Assembly: GCF_009765775.1 (NCBI RefSeq)
Contig: NZ_LMUU01000068.1
Location: 27,151 to 74,867, forward strand
Source: Beijerinckia sp. L45
GTDB taxonomy: Bacteria > Pseudomonadota > Alphaproteobacteria > Rhizobiales > Beijerinckiaceae
Direction of reading: 5' to 3'
DNA: 47,717 nucleotides
In this document: piece by piece, positions 1 to 8,768 of the stretch
How positions within the stretch are numbered: the first letter of the stretch is position 1
Layout of the letters: the number at the start of each line of letters is the position of its first letter
Notes under the pieces: generated by a model
The model's input: the letters and a program-made list of their open reading frames with translations, nothing else
What the model was told of the DNA's origin: nothing
The model's database searches: none
Program-made: the position numbers and the translations under genes

Positions 1-441
1 ATATCCGGTAGCGCGTTATTAATTAACGCAAGAGGCAGGCGCGATGTCGCGGGATAAAAATCTAGCTACGGTCAGGAAATTCTATCCAAAAAATCGGGAA
101 GTATTGGAAATGCATTTGGATGTTCCCGGATTCGTGATCCGGTCATGCAAAAGGTCGCTCTGCTGGACCTTGCCGCGCATGTTTGCATCAAGATGCAGCT
201 GCTGACGTCGGCAATCCCATGGTCGGGAGTTCGGGCAAGCCCAGGGCGGCCCAGATCGACAATTCCGGTTTTGACGCCAAGGCGCCGAACATGTGGGTCA
301 TGTAAGTTGCTGTCGGCCCATCCGCATACCGAGGCGGAAACGTAAATTGAATCCCGTTGTCGGTGAGTACGGTGTGGATGGCGTAGGGGATGGTCTCGAT
401 CGCAGGATGTCAGCAACCTCCATCGATGGCGCCACCACGCG
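1..441. other. Non-coding flank left of the recombinase remnant
   Basis: No gene is supported here; the short open frames have no recognisable content or ribosome binding site. A 6-bp stem with a 2-base loop (TGCATC-AA-GATGCA) lies at 184-197, and an AT-rich palindromic run (TTAATTAA) near position 19. The stretch may be decayed mobile-element DNA, but no terminal repeat could be identified. Confidence 0.5.
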
Positions 442-1338
442 TCAGGCGCCAGGCGTTCCTCCGATCAGCATGGCTATCTTGTCGAGCGGGCTTGCACGGT
501 CCGCACCATCCGCGTCACGACACGCGTATAGAACGCCGTGTTGTCGAGCTTGGCATGGCCAAGCAGCGCCTGGATGACGCGAATGTCGACGCCGTCTTCC
601 AACAGGTGCGTCGCAAAGCTGTGACGCAGCGTATGGGGTCCGACCCGCTTAGCGATGTCGGCTGCATGCGCCGCCTCGACGACGATCCGATGGAGCTGCC
701 GGGTGCTGATGGGTTGCCTGCGTGCTGGCCTGGAAACAGACAACCCTTGGGGTGCATCACGCCTTGTTGCCGGCCGGCCTTCCACCACTCGCGCAGCAAG
801 GCAAGCATGTCCGCCGAGAGCATGGCGTTGCGATACTGCCCGCCTTTGCCGCGCTCGATCCGGAGCATACGCTCGCTGTCGATGTCGCTGACCTTCAGGC
901 TCGAGACCTCGGCAACGCGCAGACCCGCGCCATAAGCGACCGACAGCGCGGCCTGGTGCTTGAGGCAGGTTGTTGCGCTGAGCAAGCGGCCGATCTCGTC
1001 GGGGCTCAGCACGATCGGCAGCTTGCGTGGCTGGATTACCGGAACCAGCCTGCGGGATAGATCGGGACGGTCGAGCGTGTGCGTGAAGAAGAACCGCAGC
1101 GCCGCGACGATGCCGTTCATCGTCGGCACCGGGACGCCGGCCTCGCGCTGCTCGACTTGGAAGCGGCGCAGATCCTCCGCCGTGGCCGTGTCGGCGAGCG
1201 CCACAGGAACGTCGCGAAGCGTCCCACATCGCGGATGTAGTTGCGTCGGGTCTCGTACGAGAACCGGCGCATGGCCATATCGTCGATCAGTCGCTGGCGC
1301 AGCGGGCTGATCGGGGCGGCAAGAGTGACCTCGTTCAT
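442..1338 (-). pseudogene. Decayed IS91-associated tyrosine recombinase (three frameshifts)
   Basis: This is a phage-integrase-type site-specific recombinase of the kind carried by IS91-family elements, now broken. The first piece starts at 1338 behind AGGAG and carries the SAM-like DNA-binding start ([20 protein letters not shown]). It shifts frame at about 1193, where a G seems to be missing in the [10 protein letters not shown] region. The central piece carries the first catalytic region ([20 protein letters not shown]). A second one-base loss at about 711 moves the C-terminal half, with [17 protein letters not shown] and the TAFYTR tyrosine, into a third frame. A third shift at about 497 restores the usual SPLDK tail, which ends at 442. 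All catalytic motifs are still readable, so the decay is recent. No IS91 transposase is in view. Family assignment rests on recalled similarity. Confidence 0.85.
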
Positions 1339-2121
1339 CGTAAGCTCCTCAAGTTAGGGAGCCGCGATGGTCTGCCCACACCAGAGATCGCTCAACCGAA
1401 GTGCAATCGTTGGGACTTTACTTCTCCCTCAACACGCGCGCCCTCCCGCGAAGCGGGTTCGTTCCACGGCCAAAGCTGCCTATCGGTAGAGCTATCCTCC
1501 TGGTGCCAAGATCTTCCCAAAAACCTAGGTCGGCACGAGCGCGACGCTTGCGCATATGCATCACAACGTGCATAACAGGTCACTAAGGTCAGAATGCAAG
1601 CCGTTGTTCTTGAACGCTAAAAAGGCGCGGGCATGCCATCCTGCCCGGCCCACCAGTTGCCTCGAAGGCTTGAGCATTAAAGCAAGTGATTTCGGCATCT
1701 TGCCTCTGTTTATCAGCTCTGATTTGCGCTTGGGCTGGCTTCTCATCTCGTGCGGGGCGCGGACCGTGATCGAGGAAGATCGGCGTGTCGCCTCCGCGAC
1801 CGTCCTGGCTTGATTTTGGACGGAGGAGCTGAACGAAAACGATTCCGGCGCGATGACATTATGGTTGGAGCGCACCTCGACCTTAAGCCCGCCTGCGGGA
1901 CATGGCGGTCAGTGTCGACGCCCATCAGAATGCTTCTCAGATTAAATGCACCAAGATTTTGTACAGAAATAGGATTTGCGACCATAATTTAGATACCGCG
2001 TGGAAATGTTTTCGACTGGTATTGCCGCTCTATATTAAAGGCGCGATGGTGTAAAAGATCAGCATGGCTGATGATAGCTGGCACTCAACGATCATTTGAG
2101 CGCACTTCGTGGGCGGTGACG
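1339..2121. other. Intergenic region without a supported gene
   Basis: About 780 bases separate the recombinase remnant from the sulfate-binding protein gene. Short open frames on both strands (for example 1561-1875 minus) show no family resemblance and lack convincing start sites. The right end, from about 1930, is clearly more AT-rich (TATATT at 2031-2036) and probably contains the promoter of the sulfate uptake operon, but no -35 box could be chosen with confidence. Confidence 0.5.
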
Positions 2122-3153
2122 ATGCGCAAAGCAAATCCGTGGTTGAACGGCCTCGGCGTTAGCGCGGCCGTTGTCGGACTTTCGCTTATATTTCTGAAGA
2201 ATCTTCCCGCCGACCCGGGACGACAGTTGATCAACGTATCTTATGATCCGACGCGAGAACTCTATGCGGCCTTAAACCCTCTTTTCGCGGCAGGCTATGA
2301 GAAGGACACGGGGCGCCACCTCACCATCGTGCAATCTCATGGCGGCTCGTCGCGCCAGGCGCGAAAGGTCATCAGCGGGGAACAGTCCGCCGATGTCGTC
2401 ACGCTCGGCCTGTATTCAGATGTCGAAGCTCTGCAAAAGCGCGGCTTGATCGCGTCCGGCTGGGAAGATCGGCTCCCCAACCATTCGCGCCCCTATACCT
2501 CCACCATCGTCTTCGTGGTGCGGCAAGGCAATCCCCGCGCGATCAAGGATTGGCCAGACCTGATCGCACCAGGGCTCGAGGTCGTCACGCCCGACCCACG
2601 CACCTCGAGCAACGGCAAGCTGGTCGCCCTCGCCGCATGGGCGGCCGTGACGTCGCGGGGCGGCTCGGACGCCGATGCGTTGGGCTTTCTTCAGGCCCTG
2701 TTTCAGCACACACCTGTGCTGGACGAGGGCGCTCGCGGCGCCGCGACCACGTTCGCCTTGCAGGGCACCGGCAATGTCCACCTCACGTGGGAGAACGAGG
2801 CTCTTCGCGAGGTCGCGGACTCCAAAGGCAAGCTGCAGGTGGTCTATCCGCCGATCAGCATCCTTGCCGAACCTTATGTGGCCTGGGTCGACAGCGCGCT
2901 GTCCGACAAGCCCCGGCTGCAAGCCGCCCAAGCCTATCTCCGATTTCTCTACGATGACCACTCTCAAGAGACGATCGCGCGCCTGGGTTACCGACCCTTT
3001 CAAGTCGGAGCCGCCCGGCGAGCCGGCGTCACTTTTCCTGATATGAAACTCGTGCCGATTACAGCCGTCGCCCACGACTGGACCGCCGCCAATCAGAAGT
3101 TCTTCAGCGAGAACGGCGTCATCGAAACAATCCTTGGGAGCCGCAAGAAATGA
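2122..3153 (+). CDS. Sulfate-binding protein (Sbp/CysP family)
   Basis: This is a periplasmic substrate-binding protein of the sulfate/thiosulfate type, about 343 residues, the usual length. Residues 1-30 form a charged start plus hydrophobic segment, either signal peptide or anchor. The family signatures are present: NVSYDPTRELY at 38-48, SHGGSSRQA at 72-80, the TSSNGK motif further on and a conserved LTWENEA stretch. I chose the ATG at 2122 because it gives a standard leader; an upstream in-frame start at 2071 would add 17 residues. The stop overlaps the start of the SulP permease by four bases. Such proteins normally serve the ABC transporter CysTWA, but no cysT, cysW or cysA is nearby. 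It may feed the coupled permease or an ABC complex encoded elsewhere. Confidence 0.9.
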   Translation: MRKANPWLNGLGVSAAVVGLSLIFLKNLPADPGRQLINVSYDPTRELYAALNPLFAAGYEKDTGRHLTIVQSHGGSSRQARKVISGEQSADVVTLGLYSDVEALQKRGLIASGWEDRLPNHSRPYTSTIVFVVRQGNPRAIKDWPDLIAPGLEVVTPDPRTSSNGKLVALAAWAAVTSRGGSDADALGFLQALFQHTPVLDEGARGAATTFALQGTGNVHLTWENEALREVADSKGKLQVVYPPISILAEPYVAWVDSALSDKPRLQAAQAYLRFLYDDHSQETIARLGYRPFQVGAARRAGVTFPDMKLVPITAVAHDWTAANQKFFSENGVIETILGSRKK

Positions 3154-4907
3154 AAGCGCCCTCGGCGGTCAGTCGTCCCTATACGATCGCCATCTTTCGG
3201 CGCGACCTGGTTGCCGCGCTTACCGTCGCCGCGATTTCGCTGCCGCAAGGCATGGCCTACGCGCTTCTTGCCGGTGTCGATCCGCGTTACGGTCTCTATT
3301 CCGCGATCCTCGTGACCCTTGTCGCATCGATCTTTGGTTCGTCGTCACACCTGATCAATGGGCCGACCAGTGCCATATCGCTCGTCGTCTTCAGCGCCTT
3401 GGCGATGTTCGATCCCGATCAGCGCGTCGAGGCGGCGGAAGCCATGTTCATGCTCGGCGCGATGGTGGGGGCGATTCAGATCTTCATCGCGGTGTTTCGG
3501 CTTGGCGATCTCACGCGCTACATTTCCGAATCCGTCATCCTGGGGTTCATGGCGGCCGCTGCCGCGCTGCTGGCGATCGGACAGATTAGCAATGCGATCG
3601 GCCTGAAGGACAAGGGAACCGGAACGCAGCACGTCTTGTATCGTTTGTGGCTGACCGTGACGTCAGGCGACGCCGCGAACCCAAAAGCGATCGTCGCGAG
3701 CGTTACGGCCCTCGTTCTCGCCGTCCTGCTGCGCAAAATCGTTCGGCGTTACAGCCTGCCTCAGTTCGACATGCTCACTGTGCTCATTGCCGTTGCCCTC
3801 GGCGCCTACGCAGCCGGTTGGACGGTCCCCGGCCTTGACGGCAAGACAGCCATCGGCGTTGCCGGCACGGTGCCAAGCTCCCTGCCGACGCCGCACATTC
3901 CGACGGTCCAGCTCAAGTGGGCCTGGGATCTGACGACCGATGCTTTCGCCATCGCCTTCCTCGGCCTTCTGGAAGCGCTCGCGATCGCCAAAGCCATCGC
4001 AAATCAAACGCGGCAACCTCTCGACTATAACAGGCAAATCCTTGCGGAAGGCCTCGCCAACCTCGCCGGCGGCTTCTTTCAGTGCTTGCCCGGGTCCGGC
4101 TCTTTGTCGCGGTCCGCGATCAATTTTCAGGCCGGGGCGATGACCCGGTTTTCCGGCATTCTGACGGCGCTCCTCGTGGCCGTCGCGGTGCTCGCGCTGG
4201 CGCCGCTCGCGCGCTTCGTGCCCAAGCCGGCGCTCGCCGCGCTGCTGCTGCTTACGGCCGCCCGCCTCGTCGATTTCAAACGTCTATCCTACACACTACG
4301 CGCGTCGCGCATGGACGCCGGAGTCGTCATCGCGACGGGCCTTTCCGCGATCGCGTTCGGCCTCGACATCTCGATCCTGATCGGGGTCGCCATGTCCATC
4401 ATCCTCTTCGTGCCGCGCGCGGCGAAGCTGAACGTTACTGAACTCATCGTCGACGACGAGGCGATCGTCCGCGCCAAGCAACCGTCCGATTCGCGGTCAA
4501 ACGACATGCTGATCTACGACTTGGAAGGCGAATTGTTCTTCGGCGCCGCGCCCGAACTCGAGAACGCGTTTCACAGCATCAGACGTCAGGCTGATGCCAA
4601 CCAAATCAAGGTCGTGCTTCTACGCCTCAAACGCGTCCGCAATCCCGATGTGGTCAGCCTCGAGCTGATTGAACATTTCATCAAGACGAGCCAGAACGCT
4701 GGCATCGAGGTCTGGCTGGCGGGACTGCGGCCCGACCTTCTCGCCGCCTTCCGTCGCCTCGCGTTTTTCGATTGGTTGCCGGAGCAGCGCCTTTTTCCGC
4801 ACGGGACCCACGATTATTCGGCCACCCTTTCCGCGATCGCCGCGATCCGCGCGCGATTTGTGGTGCGTGACACAAGTGCGCGTAAACAGCTCTATTACGT
4901 CGTCTAA
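3150..4907 (+). CDS. SulP family inorganic anion permease with STAS domain
   Basis: This is a 585-residue inner-membrane secondary transporter of the SulP/SLC26 family, which moves sulfate, bicarbonate or related anions. The classic motif SLPQGMAYALLAGVDPRYGL lies at 30-49, followed by about ten to twelve hydrophobic segments to near residue 425. A C-terminal cytoplasmic STAS domain follows (about 440-560, including ELFFGAAPELENAF). Length and layout match full family members. The start ATG at 3150 overlaps the stop of the sulfate-binding gene (ATGA), so the two are translationally coupled. That partner points to sulfate as the substrate, by inference. A binding protein encoded with a SulP carrier rather than with an ABC permease is unusual. 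Confidence 0.93.
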   Translation: MKAPSAVSRPYTIAIFRRDLVAALTVAAISLPQGMAYALLAGVDPRYGLYSAILVTLVASIFGSSSHLINGPTSAISLVVFSALAMFDPDQRVEAAEAMFMLGAMVGAIQIFIAVFRLGDLTRYISESVILGFMAAAAALLAIGQISNAIGLKDKGTGTQHVLYRLWLTVTSGDAANPKAIVASVTALVLAVLLRKIVRRYSLPQFDMLTVLIAVALGAYAAGWTVPGLDGKTAIGVAGTVPSSLPTPHIPTVQLKWAWDLTTDAFAIAFLGLLEALAIAKAIANQTRQPLDYNRQILAEGLANLAGGFFQCLPGSGSLSRSAINFQAGAMTRFSGILTALLVAVAVLALAPLARFVPKPALAALLLLTAARLVDFKRLSYTLRASRMDAGVVIATGLSAIAFGLDISILIGVAMSIILFVPRAAKLNVTELIVDDEAIVRAKQPSDSRSNDMLIYDLEGELFFGAAPELENAFHSIRRQADANQIKVVLLRLKRVRNPDVVSLELIEHFIKTSQNAGIEVWLAGLRPDLLAAFRRLAFFDWLPEQRLFPHGTHDYSATLSAIAAIRARFVVRDTSARKQLYYVV

Positions 4908-4914
4908 TTACGAG

Positions 4915-4932
4915 AATCCCAAAGACGGGATT
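4915..4932 (+). terminator. Possible terminator hairpin after the SulP gene
   Basis: A perfect 6-bp inverted repeat, AATCCC and GGGATT with a 6-base loop, begins 8 bases after the SulP stop codon. There is no following T-run, and the next gene converges from the right, so a bidirectional role is possible. The stem is short. Confidence 0.35.
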
Positions 4933-5022
4933 AGCGTCACGTCGCTCCGACATGATCGGCCATGGGCGTATTCCGCCGGCGATGGCCTCCGGGGTTCGGC
5001 GATATAGATCGCCTGACTCGTT

Positions 5023-6033
5023 TCACGGCGTCGAAGCACTCCTGAACGCCACACCTTGAATCCGCGTTGAACCTTCGGATGCAATAACAGTGTGCGCCAC
5101 GCCGGTCGTTGTAGCTCCCCGTTGCATTTCGGCCAACGCAGCGTAACGCTGCAGTTTGCGCCGAACCGTCGCTTCGGATTTGCCATCCGCATAGGCAGAA
5201 AGATACCAGGCAACGGCTTGGTCGAGAATCGCCACGTCTCCGGCATCCGCGGCCTGCAAGGATGGGAAGCTGCGGACGATCGTCTCCCTCGCACCCTTCG
5301 CATCGTCCATCCCGTCAAGGTTGGAGTCGGGAAAGCGGTCCGCGCCAACGGAGCCGGTCGCGACTCGAGCGCGGACCAGGGTTTCCGGCTCCGGGAACCA
5401 GATGTCCGATGGCGAGACTTTCAGGGCGGCGTCGACGAACGCGGACTCGACGCCGGCCGCAATATACGCCTCACGCTCGTCGGAACTGTCGACGACGATA
5501 TCCTCCCCGGACGCGCCGACGTCGTAAGGCGCATGAAAGCCCAGGCGGGCCCCGCGGAGCATAAGCCGCTCCACCCCTCGTATGAACAACAACGTGCAGG
5601 CTGAAACGCAATAGTCCGGAACGTAGGTTACCAGATGATGCTGGGCGATGACGTCACCGAGCCTCTGGCCTTCGTCGGTCAGACCGCCTTCGCTCGTCAG
5701 GTGGATCCGCGTAACCCGAGGATGCGCATTCAAGAGGATGTCGAGCCGTTCGGCGGCGCCTTCGGCGATTGCGCCACTCAACCGAACGTCTTCTCCGCGC
5801 GGGCCGAGTGCGATGGTCGTTACGTCGTCGACGGGCTTTTCATCGTTAGGCGATGCGGCAATTGGTGCAGTCGAAGAAAGGCGAAGCGCATCGAGCCGTC
5901 CCGGCAACGGGTACAAGCAGAACGCGAAGGCCGCCGATCCGACGACCAGTGCCATAGCCGTATCGCGGGACGCATCGCTCGCTCTCGCGAGGGTACCCGT
6001 TGAAGGCCGCTCTTTAATAAACGTTGGAAACAT
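5023..6033 (-). CDS. Membrane-anchored ClpP/SppA-fold serine hydrolase-like protein (COG3904-like)
   Basis: The protein has about 336 residues. One hydrophobic segment at about 27-45 (MALVVGSAAFAFCLYPLPG) probably anchors it, with the rest in the periplasm. Residues 70-175 resemble the ClpP/crotonase fold of predicted periplasmic proteins: HLTSEGGLTDEGQRLGDVI at 111-129, then CVSACT at 142-147 with a possible nucleophile Ser144, then RLGFHAPY. The C-terminal half is not recognised. I chose the ATG at 6033 because GGAG lies 7 bases upstream; an earlier in-frame start at 6057 lacks such a site. It stands alone, convergent to the SulP gene. Activity as a protease is inferred from motif layout only. 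Confidence 0.75.
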   Translation of the reverse strand: MFPTFIKERPSTGTLARASDASRDTAMALVVGSAAFAFCLYPLPGRLDALRLSSTAPIAASPNDEKPVDDVTTIALGPRGEDVRLSGAIAEGAAERLDILLNAHPRVTRIHLTSEGGLTDEGQRLGDVIAQHHLVTYVPDYCVSACTLLFIRGVERLMLRGARLGFHAPYDVGASGEDIVVDSSDEREAYIAAGVESAFVDAALKVSPSDIWFPEPETLVRARVATGSVGADRFPDSNLDGMDDAKGARETIVRSFPSLQAADAGDVAILDQAVAWYLSAYADGKSEATVRRKLQRYAALAEMQRGATTTGVAHTVIASEGSTRIQGVAFRSASTP

Positions 6034-6520
6034 CAGGACGCTCCAGCAAGCGGCCATAGTGTGTTTGCAGATTCACAATCGCGAAAGCGATTTTTTCAAT
6101 TCAGAACTTTGTGCCTCCACAAAGCGCTCTTTGCCGTTCGCCCCTTTCGTCGAAGCCGCGGGCCACAGCACAACGTTCTGCCATAACCTTGTCGTTACTG
6201 ACTCCAACGGCATCGGATAAGCCGCAGGCGCCTGCTGACGGCGACCCGACGGCTTCGCGGGGCGAAGCGCGAAGTGACCGTTCGCTACCCTCTTGCCAAT
6301 ATCGAACCGGCTACCTCCTCGCATCTAGAATGCTTTCGGGCCGACACTTTCGATGATGTTTGTTCTACAACTTTCAATATTTTCAGAACTCTGATCCATT
6401 GACGATCGACGTCGTCGGATGGGAAGTTTCGGCAAGACGCCAAATGTGCTGTGGCGTCTTACATATGGTTTGCAGACTTACGGCTGCAGGCCTGGCCGGC
6501 GGCCCGATAGAGAGAGCACG
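6034..6520. other. Intergenic region upstream of the monooxygenase remnant
   Basis: No gene is supported. Short frames on both strands lack ribosome binding sites and recognisable content. A 6-bp inverted repeat (GACGCC and GGCGTC) lies at about 6435-6457, and there is an AT-rich patch at 6355-6395. This may be the old promoter region of the broken monooxygenase gene that follows. Confidence 0.45.
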
Positions 6521-6733
6521 ATGGGTCGGCAGATCGGACTCGACGCGTTCGATATGAACTGCGTCGGCCATCAATTGTCGGGCTTATGGGCTCATCCGCG
6601 CGACCAGCCTGGCGATACAAGGCTCTGTCCTATGGGACGGACCTTGCCCAGACGCTCGAACGCGGAATTTGACGGGATCTTCATTGCCGATGTCGTTCGC
6701 TTTTACGACGTCAACAAGGCGAGGCGGGAGTGA
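6521..6733 (+). pseudogene. 5' remnant of an LLM flavin monooxygenase (NtaA/SnaA/DszA type)
   Basis: An AGAGAG ribosome binding site precedes the ATG at 6521. The first frame reads LDAFDMNCVGHQLSGLWAHP, the characteristic start of NtaA/SnaA/DszA monooxygenases. After about 6613 the family sequence continues in another frame (RYKALSYGTDLAQTLERG). It then returns to the first frame at about 6668 as FDGIFIADVVRFYDV. The homology stops at about 6720. So this is only the first 65 or so codons of a 430-450-codon gene, with two frameshifts. It lies beside two intact LLM genes on the opposite strand and was probably part of the same catabolic repertoire. Confidence 0.8.
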
Positions 6734-6775
6734 ACGTGTGTGTGGCGCGGCTTCACGCCTCGCGAGTCTATTAGC

Positions 6776-7492
6776 TTATGAGGGACGACCGGCCTCGAGC
6801 CAGTCGGCCAATCGATCTACCGCCAACGCGCCGGCATCCGGTCCCTTGACGTGCTCGAGTTCAACCGCAAAGCTCTGGATCAGGCGAAGGGCGCCTGGCG
6901 AAAATCCGGAGAGCCTCGCTATGAGGGCCTTGCCGGTCTCCACGAGATCCTCGTCGTCGACGACGCGATTGATCAAGCCAAGGGCGAGAGCCTCCTGGGC
7001 CGGCACGTCGCGCCCGGTGACGACGAGTTCCTTGGCGACCTTGGGTCCGACATAGCGCGGCAGATAGTCCAGCACGACCAGGGGCGCCAGGCCATGCACG
7101 ATCTCGTCGAAGCCAAACACCGCGCTCCGCGCCGCGACGGAAATATCGCTGTGAAGCGCGATGCCTGTTCCGAACCCCATGGAGCGCCCGTGGATCAGAG
7201 CGACGCTGACGCCCGGAAAGCCCTGCAACAGTTCGTTGGCGCGCAGGATCAGGCGAAGGTTCGCGCGGCGCCCGACATCGGGTTGCGGTTCCTTCTGGTC
7301 GCGACCAAGCGTGAAGTCCGCGCCTTCGGCGCTGATCGCCAACACGGCCGCACCACTCGCCGATGCCGACGCGAGCGCAGCGATGAAGTTGTTCATCAAG
7401 CTGTACGTGAAACGGTTCGAGGTACCGGGGGTATCGAGGACGATGTGCGCGACGGAGTCGCGAAGGTCATAACGTATCAAGTCAGGCTCCAA
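6776..7492 (-). CDS. Enoyl-CoA hydratase/isomerase family protein (crotonase)
   Basis: This 238-residue crotonase-fold protein is slightly shorter than the usual 255-260. The fold signatures are an oxyanion-hole region around ALIHGRSMGFGTGIALHSDI, the FGFDEIVHGLAP segment where catalytic acidic residues usually sit, and a C-terminal helical section. It is the last gene of a leftward operon, and its start overlaps the preceding LLM gene by 11 bases. Family members hydrate, isomerise or hydrolyse acyl-CoA thioesters. Here it probably acts on a CoA ester derived from the monooxygenase products, but no CoA ligase is present in the window, so the substrate is open. Confidence 0.88.
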   Translation of the reverse strand: MEPDLIRYDLRDSVAHIVLDTPGTSNRFTYSLMNNFIAALASASASGAAVLAISAEGADFTLGRDQKEPQPDVGRRANLRLILRANELLQGFPGVSVALIHGRSMGFGTGIALHSDISVAARSAVFGFDEIVHGLAPLVVLDYLPRYVGPKVAKELVVTGRDVPAQEALALGLINRVVDDEDLVETGKALIARLSGFSPGALRLIQSFAVELEHVKGPDAGALAVDRLADWLEAGRPS

Positions 7493-8768
7493 GTCCGAGG
7501 TTCGATCTTAGCGATCCGCCGGTGTAGTGGTTTCGGAAAATGCCGCGTCGTTGCAGAAGGGGAATCACCTGATCGACGAAGTCCTCGAGACCCGACGGCA
7601 GTTCGTCGATCATGAGGTTGAAGCCGTCCGCGGCGCCGTCGCGATGCCAGAGGTCGATGGTGTCCGCGACCTGCTCGGGAGTCCCCACGATCTGCAGATG
7701 ACCGCCGCCGTTGCGGTAGAGGATCTCCCTGACGGTCAGGTTCTCGGCCGTGGCCAGCCCGACCGCGGCGGCCTGGAACCCTTGCGAGCCGCGAAAACCC
7801 TGGTTCGCTTGGATCTGCGACAGAGGCAATGGCCGGTCGAGGGCGAGGTCCGAGATTGGGACGCCGACCCGCAGCGCGAGCTTCCGCAACTCGGCGTCAC
7901 CCGCGAGCGCGTCCAGCTCGTCCTTGCGCTGGCTCGCCTCGGCCTCTGTCCCGCCCAGGATCGGCAGCAGGCCAGGCAAGACTTTTACGGCGCTCGGCGC
8001 CCTTCCCAAGGCCGTGGCGCGGCCATGAAGGTCGGTGCGGAAGGCTTTCGCGCCCTCCATCGTGTTCTGGGCGGTAAACGCGACGTCGGCCACGCGGGCC
8101 GCCAAGGCGCGGCCTTCCGCAGAGGCGCCGGCCTGGAACAGGACCGGCCGTCCTTGTGCGGAGCGCGGCAAGGTGCTCGGACCGCGAACGGAAAACAAGG
8201 GTCCGCGATGGTCGATCGCCTTCACCTTCGAGGAATCCGCAAACAGCCCGGAGGACCGATCGCCGACGAGCGCATCCTGGTCCCAGCTTTCCCAGAGGCC
8301 GATCACGACGTCGACGAACTCCTCCGCCCTGGCGTAGCGCGCGGCATGGGGCGGCAGCAGCTCGTCGCCTAAGTTGCCAGCGACATCGGGCACGAAAGTG
8401 GTGACGACGTTCCACGCCGCACGGCCGCGACTGATGTGGTCGAGCGTTGCCAACCGACGTGCGAGGTTGAACGGCTCGTTGTAGCTCGTCGACGCCGTCG
8501 CAACGAGCCCGATGTCGCGCGTCGACGCCGCAAGCACGGTGATCGGATCCATGGCACCAAGGTTGGGGCGCTCGAAGTTCTCCTCGCTGACGGCAAGCGT
8601 GTCGGCGAGGAAAACCGCGTGGAGACAGCCTCGCTCAGCGATGCGACCGATCGCCCGATAATAGTCGAGGTCGAGATAGTCCGTCGCGGGGTGAGGCCGA
8701 TGACGCCAAGCGCCGAGATGCATCCCGAGACCCATCACCGTGACGTTCAGGATGAGGTCGCCGTTCAT
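7482..8768 (-). CDS. LLM class flavin-dependent monooxygenase, NtaA/SnaA/DszA type
   Basis: The protein has 428 residues, the normal size for the long-chain luciferase-like group that includes nitrilotriacetate monooxygenase NtaA, DszA and DmoA. Recognisable features are GMHLGAWRHRP near the N terminus, the FLADTLAV strand, ASTSYNEPFNLARRLATLDHIS, the NVVTTF segment and the VLFQAGASAEGRALAARVAD stretch. Such enzymes use FMNH2 from a separate reductase and O2 to cleave C-N, C-S or similar bonds. Its ATG overlaps the stop of the upstream LLM gene by four bases, and it overlaps the crotonase by 11. The HpaC-like reductase at 16274 could supply reduced flavin. The substrate cannot be read from the sequence. 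Confidence 0.92.
   Translation of the reverse strand: MNGDLILNVTVMGLGMHLGAWRHRPHPATDYLDLDYYRAIGRIAERGCLHAVFLADTLAVSEENFERPNLGAMDPITVLAASTRDIGLVATASTSYNEPFNLARRLATLDHISRGRAAWNVVTTFVPDVAGNLGDELLPPHAARYARAEEFVDVVIGLWESWDQDALVGDRSSGLFADSSKVKAIDHRGPLFSVRGPSTLPRSAQGRPVLFQAGASAEGRALAARVADVAFTAQNTMEGAKAFRTDLHGRATALGRAPSAVKVLPGLLPILGGTEAEASQRKDELDALAGDAELRKLALRVGVPISDLALDRPLPLSQIQANQGFRGSQGFQAAAVGLATAENLTVREILYRNGGGHLQIVGTPEQVADTIDLWHRDGAADGFNLMIDELPSGLEDFVDQVIPLLQRRGIFRNHYTGGSLRSNLGLGA

Noticed and set aside
1561-1875. 104-residue minus-strand open frame in the intergenic region
   Set aside because: It has no ribosome binding site, no recognised motif and a composition unlike neighbouring proteins.
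2009-2036. Promoter of the sulfate genes (TTTTCG and TATATT)
   Set aside because: The -10 is plausible, but the -35 is poor and the spacing uncertain, so I left it out as a feature.
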